A stretch of DNA of 64,000 nucleotides from Pelagibius sp040217155 (GTDB lineage Bacteria > Pseudomonadota > Alphaproteobacteria > Kiloniellales > Kiloniellaceae): assembly GCA_040217155.1 (NCBI GenBank), contig JAVJNS010000014.1, forward strand, positions 62,001-126,000. Direction: 5' to 3'. The translations under genes and the position numbers were made by a program. Position 1 is the stretch's first letter; each line of letters starts with the position of its first letter. Shown one piece after another: positions 52,720-61,744 of this stretch. The notes beneath the pieces are model-generated. The model made no database searches and was not told the DNA's origin. It saw only the letters and a list, made by a program, of their open reading frames with translations.

Positions 52720-53076
52720 AGTCACGGCCGTGGCGGCAGTCCTCTTCTGCCGGAGCTGTCGGTTTCGGCGAGGCTAAACATCTTCAGCGACGTTTGCGTC
52801 CTGTGCTGCGGAACGCTGAGTTTTATCGTGAAGCACGAATAGGTGCCGGTGCTCTATTTTGCCGCGATGCGATCGGATCCCGCCATTGCGGCGACGTGGC
52901 GTTCGAATTGGCGGAGACGCCCGACCGGGTGACAAGTTGCAACTGGTCGATCTGCCGCTGCTTCGGTGGGGCCGGGATCTACTTGGATTGAACCGGCGCC
53001 GCGCCGCAGGCGGGAAGCGAAGGCGATCCTGTTCCGAGGAGAAAATTCACCTGGGAAGAAACAGGCGGGGGACTCC
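52720..53076. other. 357-bp region without a recognised gene between phaB and the Nudix gene
   Basis: I see no supported gene. The frame upstream of the Nudix start stays open but does not look like protein sequence. Confidence 0.5.
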
Positions 53077-53505
53077 GTGAACGACTATCCCAACCGTCCT
53101 TTGATCGGCGTTGGCGTCGTGGTCTTCAAGGACAGCCGAGTGCTGCTTATCAGGCGCGGCAAGCCGCCGCGCGAGGGCCAGTGGTCGCTGCCCGGCGGCC
53201 GCCAACGGCTCGGTGAGCGCATCGAAGAGGCGGCACGGCGCGAGGTAAGTGAGGAAACCGGTATCGAGATTGAGGTCGGTCCGCTGATCGATGTGGTGGA
53301 CTCCATCTCTCACGACGATCGTGGACTAGTGCAGTTTCACTACACCCTGGTTGATCTGCAGGCCGAATGGTGCTCGGGAGAGGCGCGCGCCGGCCATGAT
53401 GCGGCCGAGGTTGCCTGGGCGGACCCGTCTGATCTCTCCGCTTTTCAACTTTGGGCGGAGACAGATCGCGTCATTGCGCTGGCCTGGCAGCGCCGAAAAT
53501 CCTGA
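53077..53505 (+). CDS. Nudix hydrolase (ADP-ribose pyrophosphatase-like)
   Basis: The protein has 142 residues from GTG 53077 with a GGCGGGG site. IGVGVVVFKDSRVLLIRRG precedes a complete Nudix box (G41 to I63: E47 and REVSEETGI). Nudix enzymes cleave nucleoside diphosphates linked to another group; this one is similar to ADP-ribose or NUDT-like members, but the substrate is uncertain. The EamA-type transporter gene starts 76 bp after its stop. Confidence 0.9.
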   Translation: MNDYPNRPLIGVGVVVFKDSRVLLIRRGKPPREGQWSLPGGRQRLGERIEEAARREVSEETGIEIEVGPLIDVVDSISHDDRGLVQFHYTLVDLQAEWCSGEARAGHDAAEVAWADPSDLSAFQLWAETDRVIALAWQRRKS

Positions 53506-53581
53506 TGGCGGCCTCGGCGCAAGCGATCCCAGATCAAGCCCCGGTTTGCCTCCATCGCCGGAGGTGGCTATCAGCCTTGCC

Positions 53582-54499
53582 ATGAAGACATCGGTCTCCG
53601 AAACAACGGCCGCGCTAGCGCGACGCAACCGGGCGACGTTCATCGGCGGCATCGCGGTGCTGCTGTGGGCGTTGCTGGCGCTGCTTACCACCGGTGCGGC
53701 CGGCATCCCGCCGTTCCAACTCCTGGCCATGACTTTCGCGGTGGCGTTTCTGGTCAGCCTGGCGGTTTTGGCCGCCCGCGGGCGACGCGCTTTCGCCGCC
53801 TGGCGGCAGCGGCCGTTGGTCTGGCTGCTCGGGGTCGCCGGCCTGTTCGGCTATCACTTCTTCTATTTCGTGGCGCTCGGGAACGCTCCCGCGGTCGAAG
53901 CCAGCCTCATCGCCTATCTCTGGCCCCTGCTGATCGTAGTATTTTCAGCGCTTCTGCCCGGCGAGCGGCTGCGTTGGTTCCATCTCGCGGGCGCCGCCAT
54001 GGGCCTCCTCGGCGCCGGCCTGCTGGTGACCAAGGACGGGCACTTCGCCTTCGACGCACGCTACAGCCTCGGATATCTCGCTGCCGCCGCCTGTGCCTTC
54101 ACCTGGTCCAGTTACTCCGTCTTGAACCGTCGCTTCGGCGCGGTGCCGACGGAGGTTGTCGGCGGCTTCTGCGGCGCGGTGGCGGTGCTTGCTTTGCTGT
54201 CTCACCTGATCTGGGAAGTGACGGTGATGCCGCAGGGTGTTCAGTGGCTGGCGGTGCTGGGCCTCGGCCTCGGACCTGTCGGCGCCGCCTTCTTCGTCTG
54301 GGACTACGGCACCAAACACGGTAACATCCAGGCGCTGGGCGCTTTCGCCTACGCTGCGCCGCTGCTCTCGACCCTGGTCCTCATCGCCTTCGGCAAGGCC
54401 GCTGCGACTTGGCAGGTCGCAGCGGCCTGCTTGTTGATTGTCGCTGGGGCGCTCCTGGCTTCCAAGGAGATGCTTCGGCGCCGGAAATCCAGGAGCTAG
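53582..54499 (+). CDS. EamA-family transporter (drug/metabolite exporter)
   Basis: The protein has 305 residues with about ten membrane segments in two EamA repeats. GYHFFYFVALGNAPAVEASLIAYL, in the first repeat, and YAAPLLSTLVLIAFG, in the second, are typical. Members export amino acids or metabolites. The start is at the ATG after a spacer; the frame is open upstream but not hydrophobic. It ends tail-to-tail with the cupin gene, overlapping by 4 nt. Confidence 0.88.
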   Translation: MKTSVSETTAALARRNRATFIGGIAVLLWALLALLTTGAAGIPPFQLLAMTFAVAFLVSLAVLAARGRRAFAAWRQRPLVWLLGVAGLFGYHFFYFVALGNAPAVEASLIAYLWPLLIVVFSALLPGERLRWFHLAGAAMGLLGAGLLVTKDGHFAFDARYSLGYLAAAACAFTWSSYSVLNRRFGAVPTEVVGGFCGAVAVLALLSHLIWEVTVMPQGVQWLAVLGLGLGPVGAAFFVWDYGTKHGNIQALGAFAYAAPLLSTLVLIAFGKAAATWQVAAACLLIVAGALLASKEMLRRRKSRS

Positions 54500-54984
54500 A
54501 CCCGCCTATCGCGTCGTGCGAAACGCGGGTGAGGATACCAGTCCGGCGGTGCCATCTCGAAGCCCTCGAAGCGGAACGCCGGTGCCACGGTGCAGCCGGC
54601 GAGGGTCCAGTCGCCGAGGCTCCTGGCGGTCTGCCAGGCTCCTGCCGGCACCACGATCTGCGGCCGTTGGCCCATTGAAAGATCGTTACCCAGAGTCCGG
54701 CCTGCCGCCTCCCGACCGTCTTCGGCCCAACCGTCTTCGTACAGCGTGAGCACCAGGGGCGCACCGGCATACCAGTGCCAGACCTCCGCCGCGTCGACCC
54801 GGTGCCAGTGAGAAATCTCTCCGGCGCGAAGCAGGTAGTATATCGCGGTCGAGGCATGGCGTTCACTCCCACGGCTTTCGATCATGACCGAGTCGCGAAA
54901 AGTCTCGCGGTAGTGGCCGCCTTCCGGATGCGGCACCAGGCCGAGTTCGCGGATGACCCTGTCGGCGTCCATGGCGTCAGGCAT
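54496..54984 (-). CDS. Cupin-family protein (DUF985 type)
   Basis: The protein has 162 residues from ATG 54984, behind AAGGA. LGLVPHPEGGHYRETFRD is the DUF985 opening; WHRVDAAEVWHWYAG and TLAGCTVAPAFRFEGFE are the cupin motifs with metal-ligand His and Glu. DUF985 proteins are small cupins of unclear function. Two further ATGs upstream lack a good ribosome site. Confidence 0.85.
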   Translation of the reverse strand: MPDAMDADRVIRELGLVPHPEGGHYRETFRDSVMIESRGSERHASTAIYYLLRAGEISHWHRVDAAEVWHWYAGAPLVLTLYEDGWAEDGREAAGRTLGNDLSMGQRPQIVVPAGAWQTARSLGDWTLAGCTVAPAFRFEGFEMAPPDWYPHPRFARRDRRV

Positions 54985-55072
54985 GAGCGAATCCTTCATG
55001 GTTAACCTGCGGTTAACCATAGCAGAACACCCTATCGCAGGGCTTAAGCTCTTGTGCTAGGTTTTCCGGATT

Positions 55073-55825
55073 ATGTGGCACGATGTTGTCGATCTGCGGG
55101 AATTCTACGAAACCCGCCGCGGCCAGGTGGCGCGTCATATGGTGCGCCGCGCGGTGCGCTCCGTGTGGCCGGAGGTCAGGGGCCAGCGGCTGCTTGGGCT
55201 CGGCTTCGCCACGCCGTATCTACGGCAGTTCAGGAGCGAGGCGGAGCGGGTTATCGCCTTCATGCCGACATCCCAGGGTGTCATGCACTGGCCGCCGGAA
55301 GGGCCGGGCCTGGTGAGTCTGGTCGACGAAGCCGAACTGCCGCTGCCCGACTATTCCGTCGACCGGGTGCTTCTGGTGCACGGTCTGGAGAACAGCGAGT
55401 CCCTGCGTGGCCTGCTGCGAGAGATCTGGCGAGTGTTGACGGGTGACGGCCGTTTGCTGGTGGTGGTGCCGAACCGCCGCGGCATCTGGGCACGCTCGGA
55501 CCGCACGCCACTCGGCTGGGGTCACCCCTATAGCGGTGCCCAGCTCTCCCGCCTGCTGCGCGAAAACATGTTCACGCCGGTCCGCACCCAGCGGGCGCTC
55601 TATGTGCCGCCGGTCAACAACTTCACCTTCCTGCGCTCGGCCCCGGCCTGGGAGCGCATGGGTGCGCGCTTCTTCCCGACTTTCGCCGGTGTGGTGATGA
55701 TCGAGTCCGGCAAGCAGCTCTACGCCGGCACCATGAAGCCGGCCAAGCAGCGCCGCTTCGCCCGTCCGGTGGTGGTCTCCCTGCCGCAGGCCGCGGGGCG
55801 GATGCACCGCGGCGGAGAGTCCTGA
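55073..55825 (+). CDS. SAM-dependent methyltransferase (type 11-like)
   Basis: The protein has 250 residues. LLGLGFATPYLRQF replaces the usual glycine-rich SAM motif with GLGFATP, LPLPDYSVDRVLLVHGLE is motif II/III, and WRVLTGDGRLLVVVPNRRG is motif IV. Alphaproteobacteria often carry this gene beside gloB; that gene is not seen here. The target is unknown. It is divergent from the cupin gene. Confidence 0.82.
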   Translation: MWHDVVDLREFYETRRGQVARHMVRRAVRSVWPEVRGQRLLGLGFATPYLRQFRSEAERVIAFMPTSQGVMHWPPEGPGLVSLVDEAELPLPDYSVDRVLLVHGLENSESLRGLLREIWRVLTGDGRLLVVVPNRRGIWARSDRTPLGWGHPYSGAQLSRLLRENMFTPVRTQRALYVPPVNNFTFLRSAPAWERMGARFFPTFAGVVMIESGKQLYAGTMKPAKQRRFARPVVVSLPQAAGRMHRGGES

Positions 55826-56007
55826 CAAGCTTGAATTTGACGACTTGCGCTGCGGCGCTGGCCAGGGAGCCAAGGCCACCCCTGCCGGGGTTCTATTGCC
55901 AAAGAGGTGCCTGCGCAGGGATGGCGGCGAGACCGCAGGTTTTCTTTGATTTTCCCCGATCCAGCGACTATCAGTAGCTCCGCCTTGCCAGCAGGTATCG
56001 GGGCCAA

Positions 56008-56886
56008 ATGACTGACAAAATGCCATCCCTGGACGATCTGCGTCTTCAGATAGACGAAATCGACAACACCATCCACGACATGCTCATGCGCCGCACCGAG
56101 CTTGCGCGACAGATCGGCTTGGCCAAAGGCAACAATGCTGTTTTTCTGCGGCCGGGCCGCGAAGCGCGGGTGCTGCGCCGCCTTGTCAGGCGACACGAAG
56201 GCCCCTTTCCAAAACCCGTCGTGACCCGCATTTGGCGGGAGATCATCTCCGTCTTCACGCGTCTGCAAGGGCCCTTTGCGGCAGCTGCATTCGCGCCAGA
56301 GACGGGCGCTGACCTCTCTGGACTGACCCGCGATCACTTCGGGTCGCTGACGCCGGTCACGCGCTATGGCTCCGAGATGGGCGTGCTGCGCGCGGTGAGC
56401 GGTGGCAAAGCCAATATCGGTGTCCTGCCCTTGCCAGAGGCCGATCGCGGCATGCCCTGGTGGCCCAAGCTCGCGCGCAGTGGCAAGGCGTCGCCCAGGA
56501 TTATCGCCCGCCTGCCTTTTGCGCCTCTTGATGGCGGCCGCGGCGACAATCCGCAGGCGGTTGTGATATCTCTGGCCGAGCCAGAAGAAAGCGGCGACGA
56601 TCACGGCTACCTCATCGTCGAACTGGACGAAGCGGTCTCTCGCGGCGCGCTTAAGACGCTGCTGTCGGAGGCGGGCTTCCAGGTCTGCGACATTCAGGCC
56701 TGGGTCGACTCACCGGACCGGACCCTGCATTTGGTCGAGATCGAAGGTTTCCTTGCCGGGGAGGATCCGCGCATTGGGACGCTGATGGAACAGGCTGATT
56801 CAGTCAAGCAGGCTTGGGCGGTGGGCAGTTTTGCCGTCCCGCTGACGGTTGAAGATCTGGCTGCAGGGCCGCGGGAAGGGTCATGA
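56008..56886 (+). CDS. Chorismate mutase (AroQ type) fused to a prephenate dehydratase-like domain
   Basis: The protein has 292 residues. An AroQ chorismate mutase domain (about 8-90: LRLQIDEIDNTIHDMLMRR, IWREIISVF) leads into a C-terminal region that resembles the prephenate dehydratase/ACT layout (SGLTRDHFGSLTPV, DHGYLIVELDEA), but no complete dehydratase catalytic motif is visible. It converts chorismate to prephenate for phenylalanine and tyrosine. Its gene overlaps hisC by 4 nt, and tyrA follows, a layout common in Rhodospirillales. Confidence 0.82.
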   Translation: MTDKMPSLDDLRLQIDEIDNTIHDMLMRRTELARQIGLAKGNNAVFLRPGREARVLRRLVRRHEGPFPKPVVTRIWREIISVFTRLQGPFAAAAFAPETGADLSGLTRDHFGSLTPVTRYGSEMGVLRAVSGGKANIGVLPLPEADRGMPWWPKLARSGKASPRIIARLPFAPLDGGRGDNPQAVVISLAEPEESGDDHGYLIVELDEAVSRGALKTLLSEAGFQVCDIQAWVDSPDRTLHLVEIEGFLAGEDPRIGTLMEQADSVKQAWAVGSFAVPLTVEDLAAGPREGS

Positions 56887-57965
56887 GCTTGACGCCGCGC
56901 CCCGGAATCCTGGAAGTAGCGCCCTACGTTGGTGGCGAATCGAAGGTCGCTGGAGTGAACCGCGTGATGCGCCTGGCCTCCAATGAGAATCCTCTGGGGC
57001 CCAGCCAACAGGCAGTTGCTGCCTACGAGGCGGAGAAAGGGCAGTTGCACCGCTATCCTGACGGCAGCGCCGGGGGCCTGCGTGAAGCCATTGCCCAGGC
57101 AGAGACTTTGGAAGCGGCCCGCATTGTCTGCGGCGCCGGCTCGGACGAACTCATCAGCCTGCTGGTGCGCGCTTACGCGGGAGAAGGCGATGAGGTGCTC
57201 TACAGCGAGCACGGCTTCCTCATGTATTCAATCTCTGCCAGAACCGCCGGCGCGACACCGGTGGCGGCGCCGGAAGCGCGCCTCACCGCCGATGTGGACG
57301 GACTGCTGGCGCGGGTGACAGGGCGCACCCGCTTGCTGTTCCTTGCCAATCCCAACAATCCAACCGGCAGCTACATCTCCGAGGCGGCGCTGAGGCGTCT
57401 GCACAAGGGTCTGCCGAACCACGTGCTGCTCGTCATTGACGCAGCCTATGCCGAATACGCAACGGCGCCCGACTATCCGCAGGTGGCCTCCTTGGTAGAG
57501 ACTTCGGCCAACGTCGTCATGCTGCGCACCTTCTCCAAAATCCATGGGCTCGCGGCCCTGCGCCTCGGATGGGCTTACTGCCCACCCGCCGTGGTTGATG
57601 TGCTGAACCGTGTGCGGGGCCCCTTCAACGTTAGCCAGGCTGCGCAGGCCGCCGGGATAGCGGCGGTGCGCGACCGTGACCATATTGCAAAGTCCGTGGC
57701 GCATAACCAAGAGTGGCTGGCCTGGTTCAGCGCGGCCGTGACCGACGTTGGTATTGAAGCGCTGCCCAGTGCCGGCAACTTCGTGCTGCTGCGCTTTGCC
57801 GAAGGCGAGCAGCAGGCCGAGACCGTCTTAGCGGAGATGAAGCGCCGGGGCATTCTGCTGCGTGGCATGGCCGGTTACGGTCTGCCCGACTGTCTGCGGG
57901 TAACCATTGGCACGGAGGAGGAGATGCGGGCCACGGCCGAGGCACTCGGCGGGGTCATGCGGTGA
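56883..57965 (+). CDS. hisC: Histidinol-phosphate aminotransferase (aromatic aminotransferase activity likely)
   Basis: The protein has 360 residues of the class I/II PLP aminotransferase fold: NPNNPTGSYI, IDAAYAEYA and TFSKIHGLAALRLGW with the PLP-binding Lys. LASNENPLGPS near the start is characteristic of HisC. Placed between chorismate mutase and tyrA, it probably also transaminates prephenate or aromatic keto acids. It overlaps both neighbours by 4 nt. Confidence 0.94.
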   Translation: MSLTPRPGILEVAPYVGGESKVAGVNRVMRLASNENPLGPSQQAVAAYEAEKGQLHRYPDGSAGGLREAIAQAETLEAARIVCGAGSDELISLLVRAYAGEGDEVLYSEHGFLMYSISARTAGATPVAAPEARLTADVDGLLARVTGRTRLLFLANPNNPTGSYISEAALRRLHKGLPNHVLLVIDAAYAEYATAPDYPQVASLVETSANVVMLRTFSKIHGLAALRLGWAYCPPAVVDVLNRVRGPFNVSQAAQAAGIAAVRDRDHIAKSVAHNQEWLAWFSAAVTDVGIEALPSAGNFVLLRFAEGEQQAETVLAEMKRRGILLRGMAGYGLPDCLRVTIGTEEEMRATAEALGGVMR

Positions 57966-58936
57966 GCGCCCCTTCGACGCCCCAATTGTTCGAGAAAGTA
58001 GCACTGCTCGGCGCCGGCCTCATCGGCTCGTCTCTGGCCTGGGCGATCCGCGATCGCGGCATCGCCGGCCATGTCGCCGCCTATTCGAGGCGCGAGGAGA
58101 CCCGCATCACTATCGCGCAGCTTGGCTTTGCCGATTCGGTGCACGCGGACCCCGGCGAAGCGGTCAAGGGCGCTGATCTGGTGATTTTCTGTGTCCCCGT
58201 GGGCGCCAACGCGGCAGTAGCTGCCGCCATCGGTCCTCACCTGGCCAAAGGCGCCATCGTCACCGACGTCGGCTCAGTAAAGCAGGCGGTGGTGCGCGAC
58301 GTCGGGCCCCATGTGCCCGAGGGCGTCGATTTCATTCCCGGCCACCCGATAGCTGGTACGGAACACTCCGGGCCGGAAGCGGGATTTGGGGACCTGTTTG
58401 AGCAGCGCTGGTGCATCCTGACGCCAGTGCCGGGGACCGCGGAGCCGGCGGTCGAGAAGCTGAAGGCTTTCTGGGAGCGGTGCGGTTCCCCCGTGACACT
58501 CATGGATGCCGGCCATCACGATAAGGTGCTGGCGATCACGTCGCACCTGCCTCACCTCATCGCCTATACCATCGTCGGCACGGCCATCGACCTGGAGGAA
58601 AGCGAGCGCGCCGAGGTGGTGAAGTTTTCCGCCGGCGGGTTTCGCGACTTCACGCGTATCGCAGGTTCCGATCCCGTTATGTGGCGCGATGTCTTTCTCA
58701 ATAACCGCGAGTCGGTTTTGGAGATGCTGCAGCGCTTCGTTGAAGATCTCACGGCACTGCAGCGGGCGATCCGCTGGGGCGAAGGAGAGACCCTGGAAGG
58801 CCTGTTTCGCCGTACCCGCGAGATCCGCAGCGGCGTTATCGATGCTCACCAGGCCGGTACCTTCGATGCTAGAGAACCGGAGCGACTGGGAATAAAGGGA
58901 TCGGGCCAAGGTAAACCAACCCCTGGCGAAGACTGA
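57962..58936 (+). CDS. tyrA: Prephenate/arogenate dehydrogenase (TyrA/TyrC)
   Basis: The protein has 324 residues from GTG 57962, overlapping the hisC stop. LLGAGLIGSSLAWAI (NAD-binding), DVGSVKQAV, GHPIAGTEHSGPEAG with the catalytic His, and ITSHLPHLIAY identify prephenate dehydrogenase. It oxidatively decarboxylates prephenate or arogenate towards tyrosine. Its last 68 nt overlap the DUF2125 gene on the other strand. Confidence 0.95.
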   Translation: MSAPSTPQLFEKVALLGAGLIGSSLAWAIRDRGIAGHVAAYSRREETRITIAQLGFADSVHADPGEAVKGADLVIFCVPVGANAAVAAAIGPHLAKGAIVTDVGSVKQAVVRDVGPHVPEGVDFIPGHPIAGTEHSGPEAGFGDLFEQRWCILTPVPGTAEPAVEKLKAFWERCGSPVTLMDAGHHDKVLAITSHLPHLIAYTIVGTAIDLEESERAEVVKFSAGGFRDFTRIAGSDPVMWRDVFLNNRESVLEMLQRFVEDLTALQRAIRWGEGETLEGLFRRTREIRSGVIDAHQAGTFDAREPERLGIKGSGQGKPTPGED

Positions 58937-59900
58937 TCGGCGCTGAGAGCACCGTTTCGCCGGTCTCGTCATCCGGCCGGCCCATGGCCGCCACCGCGAG
59001 TTGCGCTGCCAGCGCCGCTTCCGGCTTGATCTTGCCGGTGTCGATCAGCCGGTCGATGATCTTGCTCGCACCCTTCAGTTCCGCTTCGAATAGGCCCGCC
59101 GGCCGCAGGACTTCATCCAGCGAAAGGCGACCCTGCGCCTGAAGGTCCAGCGGGCCCCAGACGGCGATCAAACGGTGAAATCGCCAACGCCCGCCGCGGT
59201 CGCGCCAAGCCGGCAGGGCCTCCTCGGGCTTCCCCGGTGGAATGCCGCCGACCAGCGTTGTATCAAACGACAGCCGTGCGACTGAATCACCCAACAGGCC
59301 ACCGCGCTCCGGCGGCAATTCGAGGAAAAGCGCTTCTCCCACCAGATCGACTTCCTCCAGCGTCTCGCCATTGCCTTGTCTTAACGGACCGAGCCGCGCC
59401 GTCAGGCGCTGCAATGACACCGTTCCGACGTCTTTGCCACTGAGCAGCAGGACGCCGAGGTCGATCGACGCGCTTTCGATCTTGCCGTCGCTTTGCAAGA
59501 CCACTCGGCCAGAGGCGTCCTCGGCTGAAATATTGACCTCATTCATCTCCAGGTCTTGCGGCAGGCTCAGGTGATGCAAGCCCGGAAAGCGCAGGTCGAC
59601 GGTAAAGGGATCCCAAAGCTTCGCCTCTCCGTAGACCGGCGGGCCGTGCCAGATCAGATCCTGTGGCGTCGTGACCTGCGGATCGCGGAAAGTCACTGAG
59701 AGAGCGAAGGGAAAGCCGCCGAACTCCGGTCCCTGGTAGCCGATGTCGTAGCCGCGCTCGACCTGTTCGGCGCGCCACTGCGCGATACCTGTCTCCAGGG
59801 CCTGCCGGGCCCAGAACCAATAGATTACAACCACTGCGGAGATCAGCAGAAGAAGTAGAGTCGCGGCCACGGCGTGGCGATAGAGTCGCATGGCCGGCAT
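58869..59900 (-). CDS. DUF2125 protein, membrane-anchored periplasmic
   Basis: The protein has 343 residues. Two in-frame ATGs at 59900 and 59891 are possible; 59900 is given. An N-terminal membrane segment (ATLLLLLISAVVVIYWFW) is followed by QVERGYDIGYQGPEFGGFPF and SVTFRDPQVT, typical of DUF2125. The fold resembles AsmA-like beta-rich periplasmic proteins. The function is unknown. The C-terminus overlaps tyrA antisense by 68 nt. Confidence 0.85.
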   Translation of the reverse strand: MPAMRLYRHAVAATLLLLLISAVVVIYWFWARQALETGIAQWRAEQVERGYDIGYQGPEFGGFPFALSVTFRDPQVTTPQDLIWHGPPVYGEAKLWDPFTVDLRFPGLHHLSLPQDLEMNEVNISAEDASGRVVLQSDGKIESASIDLGVLLLSGKDVGTVSLQRLTARLGPLRQGNGETLEEVDLVGEALFLELPPERGGLLGDSVARLSFDTTLVGGIPPGKPEEALPAWRDRGGRWRFHRLIAVWGPLDLQAQGRLSLDEVLRPAGLFEAELKGASKIIDRLIDTGKIKPEAALAAQLAVAAMGRPDDETGETVLSAPISLRQGLVYLGPIPLFPVAPVL

Positions 59901-60019
59901 GATAGAAGCCGCCGCCGTCCCTTGCAGCCCCTGATTCAGCCGTCGCTGGCGGCTGCGGCTTGCATCGCCGGGGCGGGCTACTAACATGCCGTAGGATCTG
60001 TCAATCGCTATCGGCCCGC

Positions 60020-60640
60020 ATGACCCCCCGCAAGCCTCCCAGCCTCGACCAATCAAAAGATCTCTCCCAGGAGGAGATCGCGGCGCGGCGCCTCGCGCTG
60101 CCGCCGGATGAGGACTACTGGGTCTTCGGATACGGGTCGCTCATGTGGCATCCCGGCTTCCCGCACCTTGAAGTCCGGGTCGCCCGCCTGCGCGGTGTGC
60201 ATCGAGGATTTTGCGTGTACTCCCACCGATATCGCGGCACGCCGGAGTGTCCTGGTCTGGTGCTGGGGCTCGACCGCGGCGGGTCATGTCAGGGTATGGT
60301 TTTTCGGGTTCCAGCAGGGGAGGGCGAAGAGGTTCTGGACTACCTGTATGAGCGCGAGATGATTACCGGCGTTTACCATCCTTCCTGGCGCCGCGCCGAA
60401 ACAGATGCAGGTCCGGTACGCGCCATCACCTTTATCGTCGACCGTAAACACCGCCAGTATGCCGGGCGCCTGCCGCACGACGACATGGTGGAGCTGATCC
60501 TACAGGGAAAGGGCAATCGTGGGCCCTGCATGGAGTATCTGGAAAACACGGTGCATCACCTGCGTGCCCTTGGGCTTAAGGACCGCGGCCTTGAGCGGCT
60601 GCTGAAAGAAACCCAGCGGCGCCGGGGGGAGAAGTTTTGA
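60020..60640 (+). CDS. Glutathione-specific gamma-glutamylcyclotransferase (ChaC-like)
   Basis: The protein has 206 residues. WVFGYGSLMWHPGF is the substrate-binding motif and YEREMITGVYHP contains the catalytic Glu. It degrades glutathione to 5-oxoproline and Cys-Gly in the cytosol. The start at ATG 60020 lacks a strong ribosome site. The stop overlaps the TTG start of the next gene, so the two are translationally coupled. Confidence 0.92.
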   Translation: MTPRKPPSLDQSKDLSQEEIAARRLALPPDEDYWVFGYGSLMWHPGFPHLEVRVARLRGVHRGFCVYSHRYRGTPECPGLVLGLDRGGSCQGMVFRVPAGEGEEVLDYLYEREMITGVYHPSWRRAETDAGPVRAITFIVDRKHRQYAGRLPHDDMVELILQGKGNRGPCMEYLENTVHHLRALGLKDRGLERLLKETQRRRGEKF

Positions 60641-61572
60641 AAACGGTAAATCGCGCGGCGGTCGCGGAGACTGAAAAGCTGATCCGGCCCTATGTGCGCC
60701 GCACGCCGATGCTGACCGCCGATCTGGAAGACTTCGGCGGCGCGCCCCTGCCGCTCCATCTGAAGCTCGAGTTCCTGCAGCACTCCGGTTCCTTCAAGGC
60801 CCGTGGCGCCTTTGCCAACCTGCTGACCCGCGACGTGCCGGCCGCCGGCGTGGTGGCCGCTTCAGGCGGCAACCACGGCGCCGCGGTGGCCTATGCCGCC
60901 ATGAAGCGCGGGGTTCCCGCCACCATATTTTTGCCGAGCGTCACCTCGCCGGCCAAGGCCGAACGAATCGAACGCTACGGCGCCAGGCTGATGGTCAGTG
61001 GCGCACGCTATGCCGATGCGCTGGCGGCCAGCGAGGTCTTCGTAGCCGAGAGCGGTGCGCTGCCGATCCACGCCTTCGATCAGCCGGAAACCCTGTTGGG
61101 TCAAGGCACCGTTGGCCTGGAGATAGAGGCCGATCTTCCTGAAGTCGATACCCTGCTGGTGGCGACTGGCGGTGGCGGCCTGATCGGCGGCATTGCGGCT
61201 TGGTTCGCCGGGCGCACCAGGATTGTCGCAGTGGAACCGGAAGGCGCGCCAACTCTGTACAAAGCGCTCGGCGCCGGCCGTCCGGTGGACGCCGAGACCG
61301 AAGGCATCGCCGCCGATTCTCTGGCGCCGAAGCAGGTCGGTCAGTTGATGTTTCCTCTGGCAGAAGCCTATGTGGAGCGCTCCCTGCTGGTCAGCGACGA
61401 CGACATCCGTGCCGCCCAGCAGGCTCTCTGGGAGACGCTGAGAGTGGTGACGGAGCCGGGCGGTGCGGCGGCCATGAGCGCCCTGCTGTCCGGCAAATTC
61501 CGTCCCGCGCCGGGAGAAACCGTGGCCGTGCTGCTCTGTGGCGCCAACACCACCGCTGTAGAATTCCATTGA
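60637..61572 (+). CDS. PLP-dependent threonine/serine dehydratase-like enzyme
   Basis: The protein has 311 residues from TTG 60637, behind a GGGGGGAGAAG site. HSGSFKARGAFA holds the PLP Lys (54), ASGGNHGAAVAYAA binds the cofactor phosphate, and ATGGGGLIGGIAAW is the glycine loop. It lacks the C-terminal ACT regulatory domain of biosynthetic IlvA, so it is a catabolic or broad-specificity type. It is coupled to the ChaC-like gene. Confidence 0.9.
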   Translation: MKTVNRAAVAETEKLIRPYVRRTPMLTADLEDFGGAPLPLHLKLEFLQHSGSFKARGAFANLLTRDVPAAGVVAASGGNHGAAVAYAAMKRGVPATIFLPSVTSPAKAERIERYGARLMVSGARYADALAASEVFVAESGALPIHAFDQPETLLGQGTVGLEIEADLPEVDTLLVATGGGGLIGGIAAWFAGRTRIVAVEPEGAPTLYKALGAGRPVDAETEGIAADSLAPKQVGQLMFPLAEAYVERSLLVSDDDIRAAQQALWETLRVVTEPGGAAAMSALLSGKFRPAPGETVAVLLCGANTTAVEFH

Positions 61573-61639
61573 TGTCAGGTCTTTAACATATTGGATTTTT
61601 TGAGTTTTCTGGCTGCTGGTGAGCCGGCAGCCGAACGTC

Positions 61640-61656
61640 ACACTTTAGTGTAGTGT
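61640..61656. promoter_or_regulatory. Inverted/direct repeat upstream of the YHS-bufferin genes
   Basis: ACACT-TT-AGTGT (61640-61651) is a perfect 12-bp palindrome directly followed by another AGTGT (61652-61656). It lies about 90 bp before the YHS gene and may be a regulator site, possibly metal-responsive given the genes downstream. Confidence 0.35.
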
Positions 61657-61744
61657 CGTGAGTTGATCGCAACGGCGAATGCCAAATATCTCTATCCAGG
61701 CAGGGAACGGCCTGCAGTTTGCAACAAGAGATGTGAGGTTTCCC

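Noticed and set aside
61605..61632. Hairpin after the threonine dehydratase-like gene as a terminator
   Set aside because: The stem is good (about 9 bp), but no T-tract follows it; the T-rich run precedes the stem.
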